Shown here piece by piece: positions 1 to 7,439 of a stretch of 64,000 bases of DNA. The notes under the pieces were generated by a model. That model searched no databases, was not told the DNA's origin, and was given only the letters and a program-made list of their open reading frames with translations. The first letter of the stretch is position 1; the number at the start of each line of letters is the position of its first letter. The stretch is from Cellulomonas alba (lineage in GTDB: Bacteria; Actinomycetota; Actinomycetes; Actinomycetales; Cellulomonadaceae). The DNA lies in NCBI RefSeq assembly GCF_030362835.1, contig NZ_JAUCGQ010000001.1, positions 2,149,461 to 2,213,460 on the forward strand. The letters are read 5' to 3'. A program made the translations under genes and the position numbers.

Positions 1-138
1 ACGATCACGGTGAGCCGGGCGGCCGACGGCACGTCGGCAGAGATGACGGGCGGGTTCGGCTCGTTCGGGGCGCCGACGATCAGCACCGACGACCACGAGT
101 GGTGGTTCGGCCCCTGGGGCGACGACGCCGGGCGGTGA
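1..138 (+). CDS. 3' fragment of an unidentified protein
   Basis: The window opens inside a reading frame that stays open for 45 codons and ends in TGA at 136-138. The visible tail is rich in Gly, Ser, Thr and Asp and ends in an aromatic, acidic stretch (EWWFGPWGDDAGR). The codon positions show the GC-rich third-base pattern of the neighbours, so I take it as the real 3' end of a gene. No family can be assigned from 45 residues. The next gene is convergent, with 102 bp between the stops. Confidence 0.5.
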   Translation, partial: TITVSRAADGTSAEMTGGFGSFGAPTISTDDHEWWFGPWGDDAGR

Positions 139-240
139 CAATCGCCCCGCGGCGCCGGGTCCGTGACGCGGCGCTTGCACGGGGACGGGCACTCGCAGGG
201 CCGGCGGCCGATCGTGACGCCGGTCGGCCGCGCGACGGCG

Positions 241-1017
241 TCAGCGGCGGCGGCCGCGGCCCTGGTCGCCGCGGCCCTTGCCCGGTGCGCGGCCCTTGCC
301 CGCGCCGCGGCCCTGGGCCGGCGCCCGACCGCCGCCCGTCGGACGGGGGGTGCGCGCCTTCTCGTCGGCCGGGGGGGCGCCGCGTCCGCGGGACGAGGCC
401 GCCGTGCGGCCGCGCACGATGCCGATGAACTCCTCGACGAGGTCGTCGTACCGGGTCTCGAGCCAGGCGAGGCCGACCTGCGAGCCGGGCGCGTCGGGCA
501 CGGGACGCACGGCGAGCCCCTTGCGCTGGTGCAGGCGCGCGACCGACTGGGGCGCGACGAGGACGGCGAGGCCGGCGGCGACGAGGTCGACCGCCTCCTC
601 GGTGGTGGCGGGCGCGGCGCCGGCGAAGCGCTCGCCCGGCGCGTCGTCCCAGGTCAGCGTCGCGTCGACGAGCACGGTGTCGTCGACGAGGTCGCCGGGC
701 GTCAGCTCGTCCGCCGCGGTGAGCACGTTGTCGCGCGCCACCAGCACGACGGTCGCCTCGGTGTAGAGCGGGATGACCGCGAGGCCGTCGCGGTCGACCG
801 GCAGCCGGACGAGCGCGACGTCCGCGTCGGCCGCCCGCAGGCGCGCCTCCGCGTCGGTGGCCTCGAGCTGCACGAGCTCGAGCGGGACGTCGGCCAGCCG
901 CTCGCGCCAGACGCGGAGCCAGCGGTCGGGGTTGACGCCGGGGACGATGCCGACGCGGAACGCTGCGGTGCCCCCGGCACCGGTCCCGGGAGTCGTGGCG
1001 GGTTCCGGTGCGCTCAT
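241..1017 (-). CDS. LysR-type substrate-binding domain protein without HTH, RG-rich tail
   Basis: This 258-residue protein has a LysR-type effector-binding fold from about residue 20 to 200 (FRVGIVPGVNPDRW opens it, as in the periplasmic-binding-like lobe of LysR regulators). It lacks the N-terminal winged helix that would bind DNA. The last 55 residues are a basic, low-complexity tail of Arg, Gly, Pro and Lys (GRGAGKGRAPGKGRGDQGRG), likely disordered and able to touch nucleic acid. Its ATG overlaps the TGA of trmB (ATGA at 1014-1017), so the two are translationally coupled. Stand-alone proteins of this kind occur in actinobacteria, but I know no proven role. It might sense a small molecule and act on RNA or through a partner; that is inference. 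Confidence 0.75.
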   Translation of the reverse strand: MSAPEPATTPGTGAGGTAAFRVGIVPGVNPDRWLRVWRERLADVPLELVQLEATDAEARLRAADADVALVRLPVDRDGLAVIPLYTEATVVLVARDNVLTAADELTPGDLVDDTVLVDATLTWDDAPGERFAGAAPATTEEAVDLVAAGLAVLVAPQSVARLHQRKGLAVRPVPDAPGSQVGLAWLETRYDDLVEEFIGIVRGRTAASSRGRGAPPADEKARTPRPTGGGRAPAQGRGAGKGRAPGKGRGDQGRGRRR

Positions 1018-1745
1018 CGGACCCTCGTCGCGATCAGGTCGCGGGACTCGTGGCCCAGGTCGAGGCCGCGGGCCTCGAACTTCGTCACGGGCCGGTGCGG
1101 GGGCCGAGGCGAGAAGCCCGAGCAGTCGAGATCCGGGTCGGCGACGAGAACCTCGAGCATCTGGTCGGCGTACTCGGCCCAGTCGGTCGCGACGTGCAGC
1201 GTGCCGCCGACGCGCACCCGCGAGCGGAGCAGCGAGACGTGCACCGGCTGGACGAGGCGGCGCTTGTGGTGGCGCGCCTTCGGCCAGGGGTCAGGGAAGT
1301 AGGCGCGCACCTCGTCGAGCGAGCCGGGCGCGATGGCGTCGCGGACGAGGTCGAGCGCGTCGCCGTGGCCGACGCGCACGTTGGTCAGCCCCGCGTCGCG
1401 CACGAGCACCAGCAGGTTCGCGATGCCGGGCACGTGCGCCTCGACCGCGAGCACGTCCCGGGTCGGGTCGGCCGCCGCCATCGTGACCGTGGCGTCGCCC
1501 ATGCCGGGTCCGATCTCGAGCACGAGCGGCGCGCGCCGCCCGAACAGCGCCTCCGCGTCGAGCGTGCCGTCGGCGCGCCTCGGGAACGAGGGCTCGTCGT
1601 GCACCGAGAACCCGAGCTGCGGGAACAGCCGGCGCAGCGCGTCCTGGCGGTCCTTGCCGAGCGCGATGCGGCGCGGGTGGAAGGTGCGCAGCGGCGCGTG
1701 CGGCCGCGCGGCGACGTGGCGGAACGCGTCGGACGGCTGGCTCAC
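1014..1745 (-). CDS. trmB: tRNA (guanine-N7-)-methyltransferase
   Basis: TrmB uses S-adenosylmethionine to methylate N7 of G46 in the variable loop of tRNAs. The 243-residue protein has the SAM-binding motif LEIGPGMGD at about residues 76-84 and the family signature YFPDPWPKARHHKRR, followed by a C-terminal TKFEARGLDLGH segment, so the length and motif order are typical. I start it at GTG 1745, because further upstream codons in the frame read through VOC-gene shadow. An AGCCTA block (TAGGCT on the coding strand) lies 8 nt before this GTG and could be a -10 box of a leaderless mRNA. The gene is coupled by a 4-bp overlap to the downstream LysR-type sensor. Confidence 0.9.
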   Translation of the reverse strand: MSQPSDAFRHVAARPHAPLRTFHPRRIALGKDRQDALRRLFPQLGFSVHDEPSFPRRADGTLDAEALFGRRAPLVLEIGPGMGDATVTMAAADPTRDVLAVEAHVPGIANLLVLVRDAGLTNVRVGHGDALDLVRDAIAPGSLDEVRAYFPDPWPKARHHKRRLVQPVHVSLLRSRVRVGGTLHVATDWAEYADQMLEVLVADPDLDCSGFSPRPPHRPVTKFEARGLDLGHESRDLIATRVR

Positions 1746-1849
1746 GGTCAGCCAGCCTACGGAACCGCGCGGGCCCCGGGTCGCCGCGCGGTGATCCCGC
1801 CGGTGGAGGGGTGCGGCGTGGGCGCGGCGGCGCTGCGCCAGGTCCGGCG

Positions 1850-2626
1850 TCACGCCACGGGGTGCATCACGGCGAACACCTCGCCCGACGGGCCCGACAC
1901 GATCGCCACCCGCCCGTACGGCGTGTCGACCGGCTCCTGGAGCACCTTCCCGCCGTGCGCGCCGACGCGGTCGGCCGTCGCGTCGGTGTCGTCGACCGCG
2001 AGGTAGAGCGTCCACGCGGCGGGAGCGCCGCCCCCGGCGCCGGCGCCGTACGCGCCGACGCCCGCCGCGGGATGGTGGCCGACGTCGAGCACCGCGTACG
2101 TCAGTCCGCCGCCCGACAGGTCGCGCACCGTGTACTCGAACAGGCCGGTGTAGAACGCCAGCGAGGCGGCCTGGTCGTGCGAGAACACCTCGGACCAGGT
2201 GGGGGCGCCGGGCGCGTCGACGAGCGTCCAGCCCGGGTTCGTGTCCGACTGCCAGAGGCCGACGACCGCACCGGTCGGGTCGGCGAGCAGCGCGGTGGTG
2301 CCGCGGTCGAGGACGGCGGTCGGCTCGATCAGCACGCCGGCGCCGAGCTCGACCGCCCGCGCGACGGACGCAGCCACGTCGGGGGTCGCGAGGTAGACGC
2401 ACCAGGCCGCGGCGGGGACGGGGCCGTCGGCCGCGGGCGTCGTCAGCCCCGCGACGCGGCGGCCGTCCAGCATCCCGACGAGGTAGCCGCCGTTGTCCGG
2501 CCGGCCGACCTCGAACTCCCAGCCGAGCACGGGACCGTAGAACGCGCGGGCCGCGTCGAGGTCGGCGACGACGATGTCCGCCCAGCACGGGGAGCCGGCG
2601 GGCCACGGGTGGTCGCGGGTCGTCAT
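1850..2626 (-). CDS. two-domain VOC (glyoxalase-like) protein
   Basis: The 258-residue protein has two tandem vicinal-oxygen-chelate domains. The first begins with CWADIVVADLDAARAFYGPVLGW and the second with PTWSEVFSHDQAASLAFYTGLF, each ending in a beta-strand with Glu or Trp near the metal site. Such proteins include glyoxalases, dioxygenases and resistance proteins; in actinobacteria many are annotated only as hydroxylase or VOC family. I chose ATG 2626 rather than the more upstream ATG 2704, because the extra 26 residues are Arg-rich and unlike the family start (MTTRDHPWPAGSPCW fits). It is divergent from the CDF exporter, with 83 bp between the starts. The substrate is unknown. Confidence 0.82.
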   Translation of the reverse strand: MTTRDHPWPAGSPCWADIVVADLDAARAFYGPVLGWEFEVGRPDNGGYLVGMLDGRRVAGLTTPAADGPVPAAAWCVYLATPDVAASVARAVELGAGVLIEPTAVLDRGTTALLADPTGAVVGLWQSDTNPGWTLVDAPGAPTWSEVFSHDQAASLAFYTGLFEYTVRDLSGGGLTYAVLDVGHHPAAGVGAYGAGAGGGAPAAWTLYLAVDDTDATADRVGAHGGKVLQEPVDTPYGRVAIVSGPSGEVFAVMHPVA

Positions 2627-2709
2627 GTGCCCATCCCATACCTCGCGACGACGACCGGCACGGCGAGCCTGCCCGCGCGACGCGTCGCGGCGTGTGCTAG
2701 TCACGGACC

Positions 2710-3837
2710 ATGGCGGACGCGCCCGCGAGCCCGAGGCCGGACGAGCCGTCGCGTCCGCACGACGGCACGCGGCCGGGCGACGCGCTCCGGCCCCTCGTGC
2801 CAGAGCCGCGACCGCCGCGTACGCCGCGGCCCGCGGAGGACTCGCAGCCGCTCGACGGCGTCGTGCCCACGGGGCCCGGCGGCGCGCCCGCCGGCGGCGA
2901 GAGCATGCTGACCGTCGTCGTCGCGTTCGCCGCGAACGCGCTGATCGCGGTCGCCAAGACGGCCGCGGCGGCCGTCACCGGGTCGGCGTCGATGGTCGCC
3001 GAGGCCGCGCACTCGTGGGCCGACACCGGCAACGAGGTCTTCCTGCTGCTCGCGCAGCGCAAGGCCGCGCGGCCGCCCGACGACGACCACCCGCTCGGGT
3101 ACGGGCGCGAGGTCTACGTCTGGTCGCTGTTCGCGGCGATCGGCCTGTTCGCGGTCGGCGCGGGCGTGTCGATCACGCACGGCATCCAGGAGCTGCTGCA
3201 CCCCGAGCCGGCGAGCGACTTCGTGATCGCGTACGTGGTGCTCGCGATCTCCGCGGTGCTCGAGGGCGTCTCGTTCATGCAGGCCAACCGGCAGGCCCGG
3301 CGCGCGGCGGCGCGGCGCGACCGCGACCTGTTCGAGCACATCCTCGCGACGTCCGACCCGACGGTGCGCGCGGTGTTCTTCGAGGACGCCGCGGCCCTCG
3401 TGGGCATCGTGATCGCCGGGACCGGCATCGCGCTGCACCAGGTCACAGGCTCGGTCGTGCCCGACGCGGTGGGCTCGATCCTCGTGGGGCTGCTGCTCGG
3501 CGTGGTCGCGGTCGTGCTGATCGAGCGGAACCGCCGCTTCCTCGTCGGGCAGAGCGCGGACCCGGCGCTGCGGGACGCGGCGCTGCGCGCGCTGCTCGCG
3601 CTGCCCGAGGTCGAGCGCGTCACGTCGCTGCGCATCGAGGTCGTCGGTGCGATGCAGATGTTCCTCGTCGGCGCGGTCGACCTGCCCGGCTCGCCGGACG
3701 AGGTCGAGGCGTCGCACCTGCTCGCGATGCTCGAGCGGCGCGTCGCGAGCACGCCCGGAATCGTCGGCGCGGTGCTCTCGCTGTCCGAGCCCGAGGAGCC
3801 GTCGCTCGTGCCACGCAGCCAGGAGGGGACGCCATGA
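2710..3837 (+). CDS. cation diffusion facilitator (CDF) metal exporter
   Basis: CDF proteins exchange divalent metal ions such as Zn(II), Co(II) or Mn(II) for protons across the cytoplasmic membrane. After a Pro/Arg-rich leader of about 60 residues, the protein has six predicted membrane segments and a cytoplasmic C-terminal domain. Metal-site residues are visible as HSWAD at 101-105 in helix 2 and FFEDAAALVG in helix 5. A DDDHPLGYGRE loop follows helix 2, as in the family. A TAGTCA block 6 nt before the ATG may be a -10 box of a leaderless transcript. The stop overlaps the ATG of the downstream ClC-type gene (ATGA), so both are probably made together. The metal cannot be told from sequence. 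Confidence 0.88.
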   Translation: MADAPASPRPDEPSRPHDGTRPGDALRPLVPEPRPPRTPRPAEDSQPLDGVVPTGPGGAPAGGESMLTVVVAFAANALIAVAKTAAAAVTGSASMVAEAAHSWADTGNEVFLLLAQRKAARPPDDDHPLGYGREVYVWSLFAAIGLFAVGAGVSITHGIQELLHPEPASDFVIAYVVLAISAVLEGVSFMQANRQARRAAARRDRDLFEHILATSDPTVRAVFFEDAAALVGIVIAGTGIALHQVTGSVVPDAVGSILVGLLLGVVAVVLIERNRRFLVGQSADPALRDAALRALLALPEVERVTSLRIEVVGAMQMFLVGAVDLPGSPDEVEASHLLAMLERRVASTPGIVGAVLSLSEPEEPSLVPRSQEGTP

Positions 3838-5249
3838 CGCAGCAGGAGGAACCCGGGGTCGAGCCGGGGCCTGTCCCCGTCGCACCGACCGCGCCCGACG
3901 CGGCACCCGCGCCCGGACCCGGGCCGACGGGCGAGTTCCACGTGCCGGTCCGCCGTCTGCTCAAGCTGACCGTCCCGGCGGTCGTCGTCGGGGTCGGCTG
4001 CGCGCTGACGCTGTGGGGCCTGTCGTCCCTCGCGGGAGCGCTCGAGCACGTGCTGTGGGACGACCTGTCGGGCGTCTTCGGCCTGACGAAGGACTCGCGG
4101 TTGTGGATCGCGATCATGCTCGTGCTGACCGCGGTGCTGGTCGGCCTGGTCGTCACGTACGCGCCCGGGCACGCGGGACCGGACCCGGCGACGACGGGTC
4201 TCGTCGAGAAGCCGCTCGCGATGCGCGTCCTGCCTGGCCTCGCGGTCGCGCTCGTCCTGATGCTCGCGGGCGGCGTCTCGCTCGGGCCCGAGAACCCGAT
4301 CATGGCGATCAACGCCGCGCTCGTGACCGTCTTCGGCGCGCGCGTGGCACGGGGTACGCCGGCGATGCTGTGGATCAGCCTCTCGACCGCCGCCACGATC
4401 GGCGCCATGTTCGGCACGCCCGTCGCGGCAGCGCTGATGTTCTCCGAGCTCGACCTCGGCGACCGGCGCATCCCGCTGTGGGACCGGTTGTTCGCACCGC
4501 TCGTCGCGGCGACCGCCGGCGCGCTCACGATGTCGCAGGTCGCGTCCGACCTGTCGATGCAGCTCGACCTGCCGCAGTACACCGACCTGCGGTTCCGCGA
4601 CCTCGGGTTCGCCGTCGTGATCGCGCTGGCGACCGCGGCGCTCGGCCTCCTCGGCGCGTACGTGTTCACGCCGCTGCACCGCGCGTTCCGCCGGACCGGG
4701 CGGCCTCTCGTCGCGATCGTGCTCGGCGGTGTCGTCCTCGCCGGGCTCGGTGCGCTGGGCGGCTCGATCACGCTGTTCAAGGGCCTCGAGCAGATGAAGC
4801 AGCTGCCCGGGCTCGCGGATGCGCACGGCGCGGGGTGGTTCTTCGGCATCGCGCTCGTCAAGCTCGCCGCGCTGCTCGTCGCGAGCGCGTCCGGGTTCCG
4901 CGGCGGCCGCATCTTCCCGGCGACGTTCGCCGGTGCGGCGATCGGGTTCGGCATCCACGCGTGGCTGCCCGGTGTCCCGGTCTCGCTCGCGGTCGCGTGC
5001 TCGGTCGTCGGGATCGTGGTCGCCGCGACGCGGTCCGGGTGGTTGTCGCTGTTCCTCGGCGTCGCGCTCGTGCCGGACACGCTGCTGCTGATGCCCTGCC
5101 TGCTCGCGACGCTCGCGGCCTGGCTGCTGGTGACGAACCGCCCCGAGCTGCGCGCGACCGACACCGACGCTCCCGGGCCCGCCGGGACGCCCGCGCCCGC
5201 GAGCGTCAGCGACGCCGGTCAGGCTCCGCCACCGTCTCAGGATCGCTGA
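3834..5249 (+). CDS. ClC-family ion channel/transporter, YfeO-like
   Basis: This 471-residue membrane protein belongs to the ClC chloride channel/antiporter superfamily, closest in pattern to E. coli YfeO. The signature VSLGPENPIMAIN at about residue 148 corresponds to the GREGP selectivity region of ClC proteins. A later segment, GFRGGRIFPATFAGAAIG, matches the GxFxP anion-coordinating loop. About ten hydrophobic segments are present between residues 40 and 450, and the C-terminus is a short Pro/Ala/Asp-rich tail. It is coupled by ATGA to the CDF exporter, which suggests joint metal and anion or proton balance; this is inference. Its last 44 bp overlap the 3' end of the convergent YihY gene. 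Confidence 0.85.
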   Translation: MTQQEEPGVEPGPVPVAPTAPDAAPAPGPGPTGEFHVPVRRLLKLTVPAVVVGVGCALTLWGLSSLAGALEHVLWDDLSGVFGLTKDSRLWIAIMLVLTAVLVGLVVTYAPGHAGPDPATTGLVEKPLAMRVLPGLAVALVLMLAGGVSLGPENPIMAINAALVTVFGARVARGTPAMLWISLSTAATIGAMFGTPVAAALMFSELDLGDRRIPLWDRLFAPLVAATAGALTMSQVASDLSMQLDLPQYTDLRFRDLGFAVVIALATAALGLLGAYVFTPLHRAFRRTGRPLVAIVLGGVVLAGLGALGGSITLFKGLEQMKQLPGLADAHGAGWFFGIALVKLAALLVASASGFRGGRIFPATFAGAAIGFGIHAWLPGVPVSLAVACSVVGIVVAATRSGWLSLFLGVALVPDTLLLMPCLLATLAAWLLVTNRPELRATDTDAPGPAGTPAPASVSDAGQAPPPSQDR

Positions 5250-6111
5250 ACACCGACGCGTGCCCGCGTCCGCGCACCCACCGGCCCAGCGGGCCCGGGT
5301 CCTGCGCACAGGCCCGGGCGATCACCGCGACCCCGATGACGACGAACGCGATGGCGAACAGCCACGAGATGTACGAGAACACGAGGCCCAGCACCCCGAA
5401 CTCGCGGGCACCGCGTACGAGCACGATCGGCAGGTAGACCGACCCCGCCAGCGTCAGCCCCGCGAGGCACACCGATGTCGCGACGCCGGAGAAGAGGAGG
5501 GGGCGCCACCGGACCTCGCGCTGCACGAGCACCCACGGCGCGAACGTCCAGACCGCCGTCCAGAGCACGAGCTGCACGAGCAGCGGCAGCCAGCCAGACC
5601 ACACCTCGCCGCGCGACGCCCGGCGCGTGAGCCCGATCAGCCCGACCGCGAGCAGGATCGCGATCAGCGCCGCGAACCACCGCCACCACGACCGCAGGCT
5701 CGGCCGCGGCACCTGCCAGATGCGCAGGTAGATGCGCTCGAGCGCGCGCGAGAACGACGTCGCGCTGACGATCGCCACGACGACGCCGAACACGCCGATC
5801 CCGCTCTCCACGGTCGCGTCGGACGGGATGGACGCCTGCAGCGTGGAGCGCACCGACTGGGGGAGGTCCAGGCTCTCGGCGAGCGCCGACCCGAGACTGC
5901 CCCCGTCGCGCGGGTGCAGCGTGGCGGTGACGAGCATGATCGGCACGATCGACGTGAACGCCTGCGCGGCGAGCGTCATCGCCCGGTCGAACAGCTCGAT
6001 CCGGGCGAGGGCGAGCGCGCAGTCCTCGAGCAGCCGCCCGACCGACGTCCGGCGCACCTGCGCCCACCGGCGCAGGCCCCAGGAGCGCCACCGATCGGTC
6101 GTCGTGGTCAC
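5206..6111 (-). CDS. YihY/BrkB-family membrane protein
   Basis: The 301-residue protein has the pattern of the YihY/virulence-factor-BrkB family: an amphipathic N-terminus, a first segment [20 protein letters not shown] and five further membrane segments, ending in an Arg-rich cytoplasmic tail. The family was once called ribonuclease BN, which is now rejected; its function remains unclear. Start GTG 6111 is chosen because its GTGA overlaps the stop of the upstream alpha/beta hydrolase. Its 3' end runs 44 bp into the convergent ClC-type gene (5206-5249), so no separate terminator lies between them. Confidence 0.83.
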   Translation of the reverse strand: MTTTTDRWRSWGLRRWAQVRRTSVGRLLEDCALALARIELFDRAMTLAAQAFTSIVPIMLVTATLHPRDGGSLGSALAESLDLPQSVRSTLQASIPSDATVESGIGVFGVVVAIVSATSFSRALERIYLRIWQVPRPSLRSWWRWFAALIAILLAVGLIGLTRRASRGEVWSGWLPLLVQLVLWTAVWTFAPWVLVQREVRWRPLLFSGVATSVCLAGLTLAGSVYLPIVLVRGAREFGVLGLVFSYISWLFAIAFVVIGVAVIARACAQDPGPLGRWVRGRGHASVFSDPETVAEPDRRR

Positions 6112-7040
6112 GGCTCGTCCAGGAACCTCAGCACGGTGTCGAGGTACTGGTCCCGTGCCGGCTGCGGCGAGAGCGCGAGGTCGTGTGCGCCGCCCGGGAT
6201 CGAGACGAACCGCACGTCGGAGCCGAGCAGCGGCGCGCGCGCCTCCATCTGGCGCGGGTCGAGCACGACGTCGGTCGTCAGCAGGTTCTCGTGCGGGCGC
6301 GTGCCGTCGCCGCGCTCGGCGGACGCCAGCACCAGCACGGGACAGTCGATGTCGACCCCGCGCGCGACGCGCGCCTGTGCGCGCAGCACCGCCCGGACGA
6401 AGCCCGCGCGCACCGGGAACTTCGCGGCCGGCTTCCACGAGAGGTCGAACCGCCACTCCCCGCCCGAGTCGGCGTGCAGCGCGCCGGCGTAGTGGCTCGG
6501 CAGGTCGCGGACCTTGGCGCGCGGCGCGACGCGGCCCAGCACCTGCACGAGCGGACCCGCGACGGCGGTCTCGGCGCGCGGGCCCTGCAGGTCGAGCCAC
6601 GGGCTGTTGAGCACCACCTTGGTGAGCAGGCCGGGCCGTGCGTCGGCCCAGAGGGCCGCGATCAGGCCCCCCGTCGAGTGGCCGAGCAGCGCGATCTGGT
6701 CGTGGTCGCGCAGCAGGATGCGGAACGCGGCGTCGATCTCCTCGGCGTAGGTCGCGAGGTCGGTCGTGTAGTTGGGCTCGCGCCCGGGCCGGATCGAGCG
6801 GCCGTAGTCGCGCATGTCGAGGGCGTACACGTCGTGGCCGGCCGCGGCGAGCGCGTCGCCGACGTGCGCGTGGAAGAAGTAGTCGACGAAGCCGTGGAGG
6901 TAGAGGACCGCGCGTCGCGGCGCGGGGCCGTCGGGGGTGCGGTGGACAAGCGTCGCGACCGGGTCGGGATCGCGGCCGTCGGGGCGGAGCTGCAGCGTGC
7001 GGGCGGTCCAGCCGGGCCCGAGGACGTCCTCCTCATCCAT
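6108..7040 (-). CDS. alpha/beta hydrolase (serine aminopeptidase S33/lysophospholipase type)
   Basis: The 310-residue protein has the alpha/beta-hydrolase order: [12 protein letters not shown] near residue 47 (oxyanion-hole HG), [10 protein letters not shown] near 73, the nucleophile elbow GHSTGG at 120-125 (Ser122), and the final His in [11 protein letters not shown]. It resembles lysophospholipase or monoacylglycerol lipase-type enzymes of the hydrolase_4 group. There is no signal peptide, so it is cytosolic. Start ATG 7040 ([11 protein letters not shown]) is preferred over in-frame upstream codons that give a Pro/Arg/Thr-rich sequence. It is coupled by a 4-bp overlap to the YihY gene. The substrate is unknown. 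Confidence 0.85.
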   Translation of the reverse strand: MDEEDVLGPGWTARTLQLRPDGRDPDPVATLVHRTPDGPAPRRAVLYLHGFVDYFFHAHVGDALAAAGHDVYALDMRDYGRSIRPGREPNYTTDLATYAEEIDAAFRILLRDHDQIALLGHSTGGLIAALWADARPGLLTKVVLNSPWLDLQGPRAETAVAGPLVQVLGRVAPRAKVRDLPSHYAGALHADSGGEWRFDLSWKPAAKFPVRAGFVRAVLRAQARVARGVDIDCPVLVLASAERGDGTRPHENLLTTDVVLDPRQMEARAPLLGSDVRFVSIPGGAHDLALSPQPARDQYLDTVLRFLDEP

Positions 7041-7216
7041 GAGGCGATGCTGCCACGGGCCGCCCGGCGCGGCGCGCGCGCACGCGACGCGTGGGCTCGG
7101 TCGCCGTCTGCGCGCCGGGGTGACGGCGACCGGGGTGGGCCGGGAGCGCGCGGCGGTTCCGGTGGTGCGCGCGGTCCCCGGTGTCCGGGGGTGCGGAGCC
7201 GTCGGAGCCGTCGGTG

Positions 7217-7286
7217 CCGTCGGTGCGGAGGATCGACGCGCGGGGCGCCGACACGCCGTGCGCGCCGGCGCCCTCCGCACCGACGG
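7217..7286. repeat. 15-bp perfect inverted repeat
   Basis: CCGTCGGTGCGGAGG at 7217-7231 is exactly complementary to CCTCCGCACCGACGG at 7272-7286, with a 40-nt GC-rich spacer that can itself fold (GGCGCCG against CGGCGCC). It lies between divergent genes, where a terminator is not expected. It may form a cruciform or a long 5'-leader hairpin if transcription starts further upstream. Confidence 0.7.
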
Positions 7287-7366
7287 TCAGATCCGGCGCG
7301 CGGCCCTGCCGCCGGCGTTCCCGCGCTGCGTGCGACCACGATCGCCGGCGCGCCGCGCGGGCAAGA

Positions 7367-7387
7367 CTTGAGCGGAATAGACTCAAC
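7367..7387 (+). promoter_or_regulatory. HAIR-type operator (HspR) upstream of clpB
   Basis: CTTGAGC, seven bases, then ACTCAAC closely matches the HspR-associated inverted repeat CTTGAGT-N7-ACTCAAG known from streptomycete and mycobacterial clpB and dnaK promoters. It lies 53 bp before the clpB start. A GGAAT at 7374-7378 followed after 19 bases by GTT at 7398-7400 also resembles the SigR/SigH stress promoter, so heat and disulfide stress control may overlap here. No hspR gene is in the window. Confidence 0.8.
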
Positions 7388-7439
7388 TTCGGTCGCGGTT
7401 GGGATGAGCAGCCAACCAAGGACCCGATCAGGAGGCCAT

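Larger units (their letters stand above)
7041..7439. other. 399-bp gap between hydrolase and clpB
   Basis: No convincing gene lies here. The gap holds tandem nine-base units around 7195-7225, a 15-bp perfect inverted repeat (7217-7231 and 7272-7286), the HspR-type operator at 7367-7387 and the AGGAGG ribosome binding site of clpB at 7430-7435. Confidence 0.7.

Noticed and set aside
2574..3833. Upstream extension of the ClC-type frame
   Set aside because: It lies over the CDF gene in another frame and gives Arg/Ala-rich sequence; ATG 3834 overlaps the CDF stop and gives the family start.
6183..7439. Upstream extension of the clpB frame
   Set aside because: The frame is open because of high GC content, but it is antisense to the alpha/beta hydrolase; AGGAGG and the family start place the real start at GTG 7440.
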